Positions 44,732 through 57,492 of a DNA stretch of 64,000 nucleotides are shown one piece after another (the stretch's first letter is position 1; each line of letters opens with the position of its first letter). The DNA lies in NCBI RefSeq assembly GCF_002994745.2, contig NC_037093.1:9722400-9786399 (forward strand), given 5' to 3'. The notes beneath the pieces are model-generated. The model did not search any database and was not told the origin of the DNA. It saw nothing but the letters and a program-made list of their open reading frames with translations. The stretch is from Rosa chinensis. Taxonomy: Eukaryota > Streptophyta > Magnoliopsida > Rosales > Rosaceae. The position numbers and the translations under genes are program-made.

Positions 44732-47531
44732 TGTCACGCCCCTGATTTTTACACACATGAAAATCAATATATATAATCCCATAATTATACATGCGTGACT
44801 GTTCAGTCATCAATACAAATACCTGGAACATATTTCCTTATAACGAGTAAATACTGATGCCCTGAAACCATCCGAGTTAATATACACTCGCTCCATAGAG
44901 TTATATATTACACAAATTTACGAATTAAATTGTCATCACAAAATAAAGCGTAAATGCTCCTCAGAGCTTACTACATAGCGGAAGTCATAACAATGGCAAA
45001 GCCAACAAAATTTGCTTCCTACCCGTTCAGCTGCCTGTAGCTACTTCAGCTTCAACCACGATTTTCCTAACCTGCAGGATTAACCCCTACACCAAAAGAA
45101 TGGTGCACCGGGTTTCCACACAACAAAACCCGGTAAGCTTATGAAAGCTCGTATGAGTAACTCATGAACATCAATCAACAACTCACATCAATCTACTTAA
45201 GGAAACATGCAGCCATGATTCCTTCTAACATTCCATATCCTTTCCAAAGAAAGGACAACATGAGTCACCGCTATGACCATGCTCTATTTGCTAACTTAAC
45301 CATCAAGTAGCAATTCAAGTCTCATCTAGACAATTAAAGGAGAATGCCGTCGGAACTCTCCTTTAAGCTGCATACTTATGAGTCTCAAGCAACCTCGACC
45401 GTTACTCCCATAAGCTATCATGGCAGATAAACTAGAATTCTATTGAAATTGTAACCACTCGTCCTACCAAGGACGTGATTATCTATTTCCTGCCTTGATC
45501 ACCATCTGCGATCTATCACCATCTGTGACATATGATTTCAGACTCCGTCTGGTCATGAAATCAACATCAAGGTAGCCATCTGCAACCTGTCACCATCTGT
45601 GACGTATGATCTTTAGACCCCATCTGGTCTCAGCTCAACCATTGATCACCATCTATCACCATCTGTGACTCAAGATTTTCAGACCCCATCTGGTCATGAA
45701 ATCAACCATCAAGGTCACCGTCTGCAACCTGTCACTATCTATGATCTATCACCATCTGTGACTTAAGATCTTCTTAGACCCTATCTGGTCTTAAGGTCAA
45801 CGTTAAGTAAGTCGCATCCGACCTAAAAACGTTACAAACATCTAGTTTCGGCTTTCCTAATCCCTGCTCACCATCTGTGACCCTTGATACAAAAACCAAT
45901 ACATCTAAAATGAGTCACGCTTGACTCAAAATGTAACATCAAGCTCACTACTTTCCAAACAATAGAAAACATCTTTTTCTATAATATTATTTCCTGAAAA
46001 GTCGCATTCAACAATAATATGAACACCATCATGCATATTATTATTCATCACAATCATCCACAAGGATATATATATTTCATCTAAATATATATATGTAGTC
46101 ATTCGCTCAGGAGTGCCTACTAATACCAACTATAATTTGCAGTTAATTAATTAACGCCAAAACAATAATGGTACTTCTGTTCATAAAGATCCTTGTGAGA
46201 TTTACTCACCTCGAAACTCCTGCTGCATCTTCAACAAAACACAAAGCCTCCAATTCACAAATAATCGTCCACTGTACTTCGTCAAGTACCTATTCACATA
46301 CGTTTCCAATTTAGTGACGATTTACATTTGATTTAAGTTCGAAACCCTCTGTTTTGAACTAAAACCCTCAAAGTGGCGCCAATCGAGGCAAAACCACATC
46401 TGAGACCTCCCAAGGTCTCCGGAATACGCCCACGATCGATGTGACCAAACCACAAGTCGATCGGATGCTCGAATCCTCACGGATCGAATAAATCGATCGG
46501 TATGAAACTGTAAAAATCATAACAATTTCATACAAACTCCAAAATTTGCATATTATATATCGAAACGCTCGTATCAATGACTAGAACATATATAATACCA
46601 CAAACAGTCCCATACATGGCCGGAACACCGCCGGAACGCCGCCACAGGTGGTGGTGCACCTCCGCCGGCCAAAACTCAATATTTCACAAAACTCCCAACA
46701 TCAAAAAGCTTCATCTAAGCATGCTTGTGAACTTTCATAACTGGATCGAAGTCAGAAAACAAGCTTAAGGGATCGAAAACTACCTCACAAGCCATGAACA
46801 GTGATCCCAACTGAGTTGATCGAAGTTTCACGTGAATCGATCCAAACAACCACCAAGGATCAATCGGCGAGGCTACTCTGAGCCCAACCAAGAAAACTCG
46901 AAGCCTTGCCGACGTCGGAATAAGGATTTCCGGCAGGGTCCGATTTCTTCAATCTGTGCCGCCTTTAACTGCCACTGAGACTGAGAATCTTCATAAGAGA
47001 CCACCACAGAGACGACCGGAGCAAGGAGGCGAATCGTTCTGGGTTGGTTTCACCGGAAGAGGTCGCCGGAGATGCGAGTTCCGACCGGGTCGGAATACCG
47101 GGTCCGGGTCGGGTTAGAAGGAAAATTTCGTTTCTAAAGGAGCGGACGAGAGAGAAGAGAGAGAGAATTATTTCCGGAAAAGGAAAGGGAAATAATGAAT
47201 TTAATTTCTGATTTTCCATATTTATACTAAAACGGAAACTTCTTCCGATAGCCATAACTTCCTCATACGAACTCCGATTTATGCGTTCCGCATGTCCACG
47301 AACTCGTATCGACGCGCTCTACAACTTTAGTGAAGGAAGTTTTCCAAGAATCCCAACATATAAAAATTCAAACTTCACACGACCCCCTAAACTGTGAAAT
47401 TCAAATATTTATATGTACGAAAACCATTCCACTCCACATACAACCTACGAATAAAGCACAATAACAAATATTCATACAACTGGTCCATTATTAAATACCA
47501 AATTTAAATAACAGAAAACCAGGTCATCACA
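44732..47531. mobile_element. 2.8-kb solo LTR (or LTR-like element) in integrase
   Basis: The perfect 5-bp duplication GCTTC (44727-44731 and 47532-47536) flanks TGTCACGCCCC... and ...GGTCATCACA. Removing it restores the integrase reading frame. I find no internal second LTR and no coding domains, so a solo LTR of a large Ty3/gypsy-type element is the simplest reading. It contains an internal tandem repeat (45480-45800) and a GC-rich part (46600-47130). Confidence 0.7.
45480..45890. repeat. Diverged tandem repeats ('ccatctg' family)
   Basis: Three to four units of about 110 bp each combine 'tcaccatctgtgac', 'agaccccatctggtc' and 'aaatcaaccatcaaggt'. The array lies inside the solo LTR, and such arrays are common in large LTRs. 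Confidence 0.8.
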
Positions 47532-50500
47532 GCTTCGACAATCTGGCCAAATGTCGTTTTATTGTCCACAAGAAATGCTGCAATACTCCTAGCATAGATT
47601 ATACATTTAAGGGCTCACCACCCTAATCACCCTATCAAGTTTATAAGACTTGATGATGCTGGAGAGTTTACATCAAAAGCATTTGATGATTATTGCATAT
47701 CTATTTGGATCGATGTAGAGCATCCTGTACCCCATGTGCATACACAAAATGGTCTCGCAGAAGCCACCATCAAAAGGCTACAGATGGTGGCTAGGGCATT
47801 GGTTATGCGCACCAACCTGCCTATATCTGCATGCGGTTATGCAATATTGCACGCAACTTTACTTATTCGTTTCAGACCCACAGCTAGCCAACCATTTTCT
47901 GCGTACCAGTTGGTAACTGGATATGAGCCTGACACTTCACACTTACGCATATTTGGTTGAGTAGTATATGTGCCTATTGCGCCCCCACAGCGCACCAAAA
48001 TGGGTCCTCAGAGACGATTAAGTATTTATGTTGGATACGAATCCCCAACAATTATCCACTATTTGGAACCCTTGACAGGCGATCTCTCTACCGCTAGATT
48101 TGCGGATTGTCACTTTGATGAGACAATCTTCCCGTCGTTAGGGGGAGATAGGAAAAAGGATTTTCCAAGGGAACGACAGGAATTGTCGTGGTTTATCCCC
48201 ACTCTGTCTCATCTTGATCCCCGCACTTCATAAAGTGAAAGTGAAGTGAAAAGAATAATCGATCTTCAGAACGTAGCAGATTCGATGCCTGATGCGTTTA
48301 CTGATATCATAAAAGTGACGAGATCACATATACCAGCTGCAAATGTGCCTGCAAGGTTAGAAGTCCCCAACAAGGGGCACAGTGCAGCAGATAGAGGCAC
48401 TGCAACCGCACTTAGTGGAGGTGTGGTTGAGGCCGTGGCTCCCCAAGGAAGAGGGGAGGTCACTTGGTTCGATTGACACTCACCCAAGGAAGAAGAGGGT
48501 GAGTAAGGCACAAACCAATCATCAATGTATAGAATCCCTCTCATGAGATTATCTCTGATTATAGTTATGTCCATGAATCAATACTGGAGGACGCTCCGAT
48601 GTTTGAAATGATTCCAGAGAACAAAGAAATCTCAAAGGATTACGAGAGTACGTATGAGTTGATAGAAAGATCTTCCATACACATTGATGATATATACTGT
48701 TGCTCAAGGAATCATAGAGCACGATGACATCGAACCACGCTCTGTTGAAAAATGTCAACAAAGAGCAGATTGGCCTAAATGGAAAGAATCAATCCAGGTA
48801 GAATTAGATTCTCTGACAAAGAGATAGGTATTTGGTCAGGTAGTGCTAACCCCACCAAGTGTAAAGCCTGTAGGACATAAATGAGTCTTTGTCAGAAAGC
48901 TTAATGAGAAGAATGAAGTCCTGAGGTACAAGGCTCGCCTTGTGGCACAAGGTTTCTCACAACGCCCTGGAATTGACTACGAGGAGACATACTCTCCCGT
49001 AATGGACGTTATAATGTTCTGCTACTTAGTTAGCTTAGTAGTTTCAAAGGACTGGAAATGCAGCTCATAGATGTGGTTACTGCATATCTCTATGGGGATC
49101 TAGATTCAGAGATATATTTGAAAGTGCCTGATGGCCTTACATTACCCAAGTCAAGTGACTCTAAACCACAGGGTGCGTTTGCAATTAAGTTGAAACGCTC
49201 ACTTTATGGATTGAAACAATCCAGACGGATGTGGTATACCCGTCTAAGTGACTACTTGATTGGGAAGAGATATAAGAACGATGAATTATGCCCCTGCGTA
49301 TTCATAAAGAAAACAAGTTCCGGATTTGCAATTGTAGCAGTATATGTCGATGATATGAACATAATAGGTACTCTTGATGAAATAAGAGAAATCGCGAGCT
49401 ACTTGAAATCCGAATTTGAGATGAAGGATCTTGGGAAAACTCGATTCTATCTAGGTCTTGAACTAGAACACCGAGTTTGTGGAATATTAATCCACCAGTC
49501 TGCATATGTCCAAAAGTCAGGTGATATAACATGGACAAAGCACATCCTGCTAGCACTCCTATGATCGGTCGAAGTTTGGATACAAGGAAAGATCCATTTC
49601 GTCCAAAGGAAGATGACGAACAAGTGTTGGGAGCTGAAATTCCCTATCTAAGTGCAATAGGCGCATTATTGTACTTAGCCCAATTTACTCGACCAGACAT
49701 TGCATTCTCAGTGAACTTGTTAGCTAGATTTAGCTCAGCGCCAACGCAGCGTCACTGGAATGGTATCAAGAACATCTTTGATACCTAAAAGGAACCATTG
49801 ACTTGGGACTGTTCTTTCTCTACAGAGAGACAAGAGGGACCGCAGATGGAACTGCAATCCCTAAAGGAAATGTTGATGGCGAAAGCGCCACTCACTACAC
49901 TGAAACACCAAATGACGTTTTGGTTGGTTTTGCTGATACTGGGTACCTCTCTGACCCACATAAAGGTCGTTCCCAAAATGGTTATGTATTCACCATTGGG
50001 AACACGGCGATATCTTGGAGATCAACCAAGCAAACCCTTATGGCTACCTCCTCAAACCACTCAGAGATCATCGCTCTACATGAGGCGATCCGTGAGTGTG
50101 TATGGTTAAGAGCTATCATCACACATATTCGAGAGACTAGTGGTTTGAGTTCTACCACTGGAGAGCCTACTTGCATTTATGAAGATAATGCAGCTTGCAT
50201 CGAACAGATGAAGCTAGGATATATCAAGGGTGATAATACAAAACACATATAGCCAAAGTTTTTCTACAATCAGCAACAACAGGCCCTTCTCAAGATTCAA
50301 TTGAATCAAGTAAGGTCTGAGGAGAATGTGGCAGATTTGTTCACCAAATCATTGCCTAAGGCCATATTTGAGAAACATGTGAAAAGCATAGGAATGCGAA
50401 GACTTTCCAAGCTCCCTAGATTAATGTAAGTATCAGGGGGAGGTGTAGACGTCAGGGGGAGTCTAACACACACATGTCATACTCAAATGTAGAAGGTGCG

Positions 50501-50626
50501 TTGTGCTCTTTTCCTTCGACCAAGTTTTATTTTTGTCCCACAGGGTTTTTATTGTTACTTGGCAATGTTTTTAGTGAGGCAACAACTCATGCACCATTTC
50601 GTCTTTAACTTGGCACAAGGGGGAGT

Positions 50627-50820
50627 GTTAAAAGGAAAAGCACATAATATGCCTTCGTCAAAGAAACAGACGAAGAGGGAATCAAGCAATTACAAATCAC
50701 AGCTCAATCAGCATTTAGTATCATCAATGTAATTGATATTTTCGTTGTAATCCTATCCCTATATAAAGGGGTTGTGAATGAAATGAGTAAACCAATTCCA
50801 ATCTCCATTTTACTTTTACA
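50627..50820 (+). repeat. 3' LTR of copia-2
   Basis: 194 bp, TG...CA, ending 'attttacttttaca', immediately after the polypurine tract. It contains 'ccctatataaagg' as the LTR TATA box. Confidence 0.95.
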
Positions 50821-50825
50821 GACTT

Positions 50826-51981
50826 GGAAATCCTTAGACCATAAAGACATCATCTATCAGCAAAGACAATTAGGGACGCTAGAGTCCAAGTCCAGGTCAA
50901 TGGTAGCAGCCAGCAATGCCTTTATTTTCTTGGTATATGTCGAGTACTATAATCAGTCCCACATATTATTGCCCTGCGCGTATGTATGGACCATAGTCAG
51001 TCTCAATTATTAAAGTAATTTAATTTCAATTGAAAGCTTCACTTGATAAAATCTTAGTTAGTAATTTTTTGTATTATATGCGAATAAAACACGTACTTAC
51101 ATTTTATTTAAAAATATTTTTGTACTTCGTACTTTTAAAAGGGGCTAGTTAAATTTCCATACTTTTGCAGTCAAAAGTATTATACAAGATTTTTACTTTT
51201 TTTTTCCCTTATTTTACCCATATTATTGAACAAAAATGAATATAAATGAATATTTTTTAATTATTTAATTAATTAAAAATATTTTGCCAAACTTTTCAAC
51301 AAACTATTTGATAAAATATCCGAATAATATACGTACGTATTTTTCGCGTACTATACACTTCCCACTTTTTACTAATTATGGATAAAATAATATAGGCTTC
51401 ACAATCAAAATCAATTGATCGACAATAGTTTATAAACACGTGCATGGTCGCAATTTTTGCATGTAAGATTCATATTCTCATGAACGTGCTCCGCATGTGG
51501 GAGCTTCATTTTTTCAGGTGTAATTTATATTCTAACGTTGCAAAGAAAATGAGAGAGAGAGGGAGAGAGAGTTGCTATATACGTGTATTATGATGCAATA
51601 ACGTACATATCTACACCTAGTTATATAAATCTAGCTAATCTGCAAATCGTACAGATGAGTGACACGTGGCACACAATCTAGGTGATTATGTAAAACCATG
51701 CGCAGATTACTAACTAATTAAATAGCTACCCAACTAATTAGAGAGCTTATTCTAGCTATTCTAGCTTTTAATTTAATTTCTACCGTCATATATGGCAACA
51801 AGCTAGCCCTCAAGTCAAACACTATAAATTTCATTAATCAACTTGAATGGTAGAGATCGACCAGTAACATATTTAACAACAGAATGTAGATATACATAGT
51901 ACGAACGTACATATTGTCTTACATTTTGGTATTTAGAAAAATTGTTTGGCCTGGTATGACGCTCTCTCTTTGTGTCATCCA
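50826..51981. repeat. Segmental duplication end and BSP4 upstream DNA
   Basis: 50826-51540 continues the alignment to 14691-15429, breaking at 'aacgttgcaaagaaaatg'. From there to 51981 the DNA is unique, AT-rich and without a gene. Confidence 0.75.
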
Positions 51982-51990
51982 TAAATTTTA

Positions 51991-52294
51991 GGATAAATTT
52001 CAGTTTAGTACCCTGTGGTCTGGAGGTAACATCATGTCAGTCCCTGCTTTTTCAATTTGATTAGCAACACCCCTGTGCTTTCAATTTCAATCAGCCGTGC
52101 CCAAATTTTACTGCTCCGTCCAATTTGAACGTTAACTTTGACTGGATTGGCAAAGTAAAATTTAGACGGAACAGTAAAATTTGGGCATGACTGATTGAAA
52201 TTGAAAGCACAGGGGTGTTGTTGATCAAATTGAAAGAGCAGGGACTGACATGATGTTACCCCCAGACCAGAGGGTACTAAACTGAAATTTATCC
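51991..52294. mobile_element. 304-bp Mutator-like MITE upstream of BSP4
   Basis: The perfect 9-bp duplication TAAATTTTA (51982-51990 and 52295-52303) flanks ends GGATAAATTTCAGTTTAGTA and its inverse. The arms are almost fully complementary ('aagcacaggggtgttg' on the right, its inverse on the left). It lies about 320 bp before the BSP4 ATG. It resembles the Pack-MULE ends in motif content ('accctgtggt'). Confidence 0.9.
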
Positions 52295-52546
52295 TAAATT
52301 TTACATAAATTTTTCCCATTGAATAAAGAACTTAAAGACCATATGATCTGAGTATGGTGCAGGATCGACCATAACTACTGACATAAGCTAAGCCGCAAAA
52401 CACTATTTACTTATGCATGTTTCATCTATAACATGGAGAACTTTTCCCAATGGAGATCGATCCCACCCACTTTTTTCAATGTTTGATCTGAGTATGTGTC
52501 ATGATGATACCTACCCACCCACTGGTACAGTCGTGTAGATCCCACT

Positions 52547-52557
52547 CTATATAAACC
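52547..52557 (+). promoter_or_regulatory. BSP4 TATA box
   Basis: Ctatataaacc lies about 65 bp before the ATG at 52619, in the same position as in BSP1 and uninterrupted. Confidence 0.65.
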
Positions 52558-52618
52558 ATGGAGTAATTGGCGAATTTCGTACAGAACCCAAAAGAAAAAA
52601 CAAAGCTTTTTTACAACC

Positions 52619-53431
52619 ATGGCTCAAAACAATTTGTTTCTCCTCTCCCTTCTCATAACACTTGCAGGCCTTCATGCTGCCCATGCAGTCGATTACACTG
52701 TCACAAACAACGCCGGATCAAGCGCCGGGGCTGTCCGATTTAACAGAGACATCGGAGCAGACTACAGCAAGAGAACCCTTATCTCCGCGGCCAATTTCAT
52801 ATGGAAGATCTTCCAGCAAAGCGCAGCCGCAGATAGAAAGAGCGTAGCCAAAGTCAGCTTGTTTATTGACAACATGGACGGGGTGGCGTATGCTAGCAAC
52901 AACCAGATTCATGTCAGCGCCAGCTACATAGCAGGCTACTCCGGTATAAACAAAAACACGCTCTCAGTGTGTCATTAATTCTGGACTCAAAAACAAATAT
53001 ATTTTATAATTTCCAAACACTGAGCATTTCTGTTTCTTTTGCTAACGTCGATAGTTTTATTCCATGTTCTCTCAGGCGACGTGAAAAAGGAGATCACGGG
53101 TGTGCTCTACCACGAATCGACGCACATATGGCAGTGGAATGGCAATGGTCAAGCCCCAGGTGGGTTGATTGAAGGAATTGCAGACTTTGTGAGGTTGAAG
53201 GCTGGGTATGCACCGAGTCACTGGGTTAAGCCAGGTCAAGGGGATAGGTGGGATCAGGGTTATGATGTTACTGCTAGGTTTTTGGATTACTGTAATACTT
53301 TGAAAGCTGGGTTTGTTGCAGAGTTAAACAAGAAGTTGAAGACTGGTTATAGTGTTAACTACTTTGCTGATATTTTGGGAAAGAATGTTAATCAGCTCTG
53401 GGCTGATTACAAGGCTAAGTATGGCAAATAG
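52619..53431 (+). CDS. Basic secretory protein 4 (BSP, PR-17-like)
   Basis: Exons 52619-52943 and 53076-53431 join in phase 1 to give 226 residues. The signal peptide is 1-23 (ending LHAAHA). HESTHIWQWNG (HExxH 121-125) and APGGLIEGIAD are conserved with BSP1 and BSP3. It differs from them at roughly 20 positions, many towards basic residues (KRTL, WKIF, NKKLKTG), consistent with a 'basic' secreted protein. The 132-bp intron lacks the duplicated motif of BSP1/3. A candidate AATAAA is at 53521. It is an apparently intact, older paralogue. Secretion and a defence role are inferred from the family. Confidence 0.95.
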
Positions 53432-53439
53432 AGATGGTC

Positions 53440-54059
53440 CTATAGCTGGCTATAAACTAACGATCGAAATAAGGAAAATAAGAAATGATGTAGAATTTCA
53501 TCAGATAAATAAATTCCATCAATAAATTTGCACGAAATGATTATTAATGTGGATTGTAGATCAACTAATGCATCTAGCATATTATATTAGCAGACTGTTG
53601 ATGTGAATCATACATGCGCAAAAGTTCTCAAGTATGGCAGGAATGAGTTTGCATAGTAATTAACTGCAAGATGTTAGACATTGACCGATCAGTAACTATG
53701 TTCGATGGAGTGGTTGTGACTTGTGTGACGTTCTTGTGTCTCACATACTGCATTTATTCAACAAAACTTATCACAAATTAGATAATTCCAACTTATATTA
53801 TCTAATTTATGGATGAATCGTTTGAGCTAGCTCTATAAGCATACTATATATATTCTACAGTTGTATCTGAAATTTTTGAGGTTTTGAGTGAATCATAAAA
53901 ATATGATCCACGACTTTTCATAAAAACTGCTTCCAGTATTTAAAGAAGCGTACTATATATGGATTGGAAAACTAAAGTAGTTGTCTCCATTTGCTATTCC
54001 AGATACGACCTTAATTTGCATATTTGACCCAAAAGCTGGGATTTGGAGGTCCTTCTTAT
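53440..54059. other. BSP4 3' flank
   Basis: AT-rich, no gene. The last 180 bp (about 53880-54059) are duplicated at about 62785-62960, which supplies the empty site for CACTA-2. Confidence 0.7.
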
Positions 54060-54079
54060 CACTACTACAAAAAGTCAAT

Positions 54080-54560
54080 CACACAACGGAACAGAAATCG
54101 TCTGTTGTGTGTTTAAGTAAACTCTATTGTACAACGGTATTGATGATGTTCTGTTGTGTGAATGTCAACAAAGTGATAACTTTTTTCTCAGAACTACATT
54201 GCACAACAGAATTAAGTATTGTCCATCGTCTGAGTCTTAAAAAATTTACCGGCAGATTTCCTTCCACTTTGGAGGCTTGGTTGCCTCTTGAAACACTTAA
54301 ATTTGGGCTACTAGGTACAACAGGTTTCACTATTTCCGTTGTGTGATTGAAAAACTAAGCAACAAAGTTTGAGGAAGTTTGCTTGAATGTGCAAGCTGTA
54401 GAAATTATACAATAGATTTAACATTTTCTGTTGTGTGAACTAGAAACATAGGCGACAAAATTTTGAGCCAAAATACACTGGCGGCATGATTCCCTCCACG
54501 TTTTGGCATTTTGAATTTTTGTAATACACTCGTACAACAGTTTGTTATGGTTCTGTTGTG
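54080..54560. repeat. CACTA-2 left subterminal repeats
   Basis: Repeated 'cacaacgga', 'ctgttgtgtg' and 'acaacagaa' motifs occur at short intervals in both orientations, mirrored at the right end. Confidence 0.85.
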
Positions 54561-54622
54561 GGAGTGGCTCGAGAATTTATCGAGCTTTATAGACCTAACA
54601 AGACTTGGCCAAAGAAAAAATA

Positions 54623-55955
54623 GGGAAAAATTCATGAATAGTACCCGAAGTAAGGGTCACTACGAATTTCAGTACAGCAAGTTCCAAAACATAAATTTTG
54701 GTACATCAAATATGAAATGTATTTCATATACGTACACGGCGTCAGTAACTCTGTCAGTCCGCATGCCATTACTCACATTATGAAGGACATAATTGATTTT
54801 TCATTTGTCAATTCCTCTCTCTCACACTCTCTCTGTCTCTCTGACTCTCCTTCTCTCCCAACCTCGCTCACCGAATCCAAATACTTCCATAGCTCACCAA
54901 TGGCCTCCGACGACCTCTCCTCCGTGTCCACCACCGCTGCTACAAGAGCCCCAAGGCCTGGCCTGTTCGCGTTGTTCCTCTACCACATGTTTCTCGCTCC
55001 TCGATCTCATGTTGACTTTCTCTGTATTATCTCTAAGCTTTCAAGTTTCAATCTCTTCCTTCTATCTTCTTTCTCTCAGGTCTGCCATCTCTTTTCTTCT
55101 CTCTACTTGCTTTGCACCATTGGCATCACCAACTACAATCGGAGGTTCGAGTTCGAGTTTGACTCGGACTCTCGCAACATGTTGAACTTGGCGGCATTCT
55201 TCGAGTTGCTGTGTCAGCGCCAGGAGGATAAAATCTGGGGGTGTTCATCTTCTTCGAGATCAAATTGGCAATCGCCCTAACACCCAAACACCGCCAAGCT
55301 TGGAGTTGAGAAATTCGATAGTGGCAATGGTGGCCGCTTCTCACAACCTCATTTACCCAGCCTACAACTTCTCTGTCATCGAGTATTTTCATCGCTTTCC
55401 CGCAACAACATCACATCCTTCGGGTCTAATTCTTTAGTTTTGACTTCCTTCGAATAGGTATTTCTGGTCTACACCTCTTGGTGAGCTGTGGAGGTATTTG
55501 GATTGTATTTACTATGCGTTAAGAATAGCGTAAGAGCCCACTCTTTTCGATTAGTTCTGGGAGGACCAGTGGTTGTCATCAGCTGTGATGGTAGGACACT
55601 GTGTTGAAAGGGTGGTGGTGCTGCTTGCACGCTGCACTGTGCAAGCAGGTGAGTGAGAGAGATTGTGCCCAGAGTAAGAGAGATGGAGAGCTAGTTGCCC
55701 AGAGTAAGAGAGATGGAGAGCTGGGTGCCCACAGTAAGAGAAGAGAGAGGGCTGAGTGCTCATAGTAGAAAATTTGAAGATACTGTTTTACCCCTTAAAA
55801 TACGACCAGTTGGCACCAAACTAACGGCGTCAATGACGTTGTGTATACTTACTGGTCAGTTTTGAAACCTCATGTACCAAAGTTTATGTTTTGGAAATTG
55901 ATGTACTGAAATTCGTAGGGGTCCATAGTTCAGGACCACTTACCAAATTTTTCCC
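54623..55955. mobile_element. MULE-type element nested in CACTA-2
   Basis: Ends GGGAAAAATTCATGA and, inverted, GGGAAAAATTTGGTAAG are flanked by GAAAAAATA / GAAAAAAAT, a 9-bp duplication allowing one slip in the A run. The inverted arms extend about 130 bp ('cgaatttcagtacatcaa'). The interior (54790-55480) is pyrimidine- and GC-rich with possible exon pieces (MASDDLSSVSTTAATRAPRP, then ITNYNRRFEFEFDSDSRNM). I cannot identify these. It is a candidate Pack-MULE within a Pack-CACTA. Confidence 0.7.
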
Positions 55956-56309
55956 GAAAAAAATAAAACAAAACCTCTCGACCCTCCGCGAAACCTCTCT
56001 CTCTTGAAACCTCTCATAGTCTAGCACCTCGTTTCTTTTCTTTCTTCCCCGATACAGTGACCCAAATCCTCTACTTCGATTTATTCTTGTCCTTGAAATC
56101 CTAATTCACAGGTTGTTCTTCATCTTCAGTGAGAAATTAGGGTTCGAATTGGGGCTTGCTCTTCCTTTTTGCAAACCTGCCTCCAACTCCGTCCCCAAGT
56201 AGAGCACCAAATCCGGGCTGAGCTTGGTTGGTCAGACCGACCCTCCTTGGATCTTATCCCTGTGTCGCGTTTACGCAATCGATTCCAACCCGATCCACCA
56301 AATGGGTCC

Positions 56310-56930
56310 TGCCCCATCTCCTCCACCCATCATCATCGATGCCACCACCGCCCAGATGAAATTCGAGAGCTTCTGGGCCCAGACACAGGTGAGTTTAGGG
56401 CTTTCGAATGTGGGTTAGTAAACTGTAAGACTCGCATAGTTGTTTTGATTATTGAAATTTTCATCTGATTGAGCTCAAACAGTTTTGTGTCACTTGCAAA
56501 GAACTAGTATATTTAGTTTTAAATTTTATGAACTATCTTTTCATTCGAATTTATGTGTTGGATGAATTAATCAAAATGCTGAGGGTCTGTGGCATTTGGG
56601 GTAAAGATTACATCTTTTTATGAAGAGGCCTGTGGAGTAAAGGAACTAGAGTGGAGGAGAAAATGAAATCTGATTTGCCTTTTGATTTGTAGTTTTCCAG
56701 TTGTCACCCAAGCATTCAAGGTGAGGAAAACAAGTCAGGGATCTTATATTTCAAGTTTCTTGATGATGCCTAAAGAAGTTGAATCCGGGGCTGAATTTGA
56801 ATATAACTATTAATGTTTGTCTTTTTTCCTTTTGGCATATGTGAATTGTATGTTCAGGTTATTTGAGCTGCCGATTGGCTATGACTTTGACTATGATGAA
56901 TACCGCAGGTGAGAAAAGGCCTTTCTATTT
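56310..56930 (+). pseudogene. Captured exon pair, gene not identified
   Basis: 56310-56391 reads PIIIDATTAQMKFESFWAQTQ and ends at a GT donor. After an intron, 56859-56909 reads LFELPIGYDFDYDEY-like sequence in one frame, again followed by GT. Acidic and conserved-looking, but I cannot name the family. A UTR-like region precedes it (55980-56200). Confidence 0.4.
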
Positions 56931-57492
56931 GATCATTTTATGTTTGAGCCCAATATCGAGATGGAACCAAAATGGTTTGTACAATTTGTCTCTACTCAAT
57001 TTATTAGTATTGTTTACAGTTTGCTGGATTTTTAATTGGAAATGTTATTTATAGAAATGAGATAGATCTGCCAAGGTATTGCATCTCATAGACTTTGTCA
57101 GTTTGTGCCTCATTGTCAGTTTTTCTTATAACTTAATTGATTTTTCTAACTATTTGACATGTATTGGGTGATAGTAATACAATGCTTCATTGAATTGCTT
57201 GATTACGCTTTGTTGGGTGAAACCAATTGATTCATATATAGATTCTTGTCATAAGATTGATCATAAGATTGGCATCTAATATAGTGTGATCATAAGATTG
57301 ATGTATAGCATATAAGTTTATAGAATGGTTTTGCTGGAAAGTTTAGCTTGATGGATGCCAAAATTTTATCATATTATTGGCCAAAATATTAGGGCTGATG
57401 GTGTGTTGTTTAGGTCCATTATCTATTTATTTTATAGGTGCCTCTTAATGATTGTTTGTGTGGGGAGTTTTACATTTTCAGTCATGTTACAG

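Larger units (their letters stand above)
43895..50440 (+). pseudogene. Copia-2 pol remnant
   Basis: Protease is at 43895 (CLDDSGTTHTIL, the DSG active-site motif). GAG-pre-integrase is at about 44330 (LHDRLWHRGRDMMIRI). The integrase zinc region and core are at 44560-44731, continuing at 47532-47990 after the nested LTR (RLDDAGEF, HTQNGLAE). RT is at about 48780-49520, with YVDD at 49350 and SLYGLKQS. RNase H is at about 49800-50400 (SWRSTKQTLMATSS, then EDNAACI, then ADLFTKSLPKA). In-frame stops and shifts occur, for example near 48826, 49054 and 50250. The element is inactive. Confidence 0.9.
40902..50820 (+). mobile_element. Ty1/copia retrotransposon 2 (old, with nested LTR)
   Basis: The 5-bp duplication GACTT (40897-40901 and 50821-50825) brackets LTRs starting TGTTAAAGG / TGTTAAAAGG. 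The empty site is at about 14682-14690. A polypurine tract (aagggggag, 50618-50626) precedes the 3' LTR. Gag, protease, integrase, RT and RNase H follow in copia order on the + strand, all with stops or frameshifts. A 2.8-kb LTR element sits inside integrase. LTR divergence (about six substitutions and an indel over about 180 bp) makes it older than copia-1. Confidence 0.95.

Noticed and set aside
44732..47531. Independent host gene inside copia-2
   Set aside because: The block has exact LTR-type ends and a 5-bp duplication, and its frames are short and low-complexity.
54717..55280. 187-codon forward frame
   Set aside because: It lies inside a nested MULE-type element, overlaps pyrimidine-rich UTR-like DNA and matches no family as one protein.
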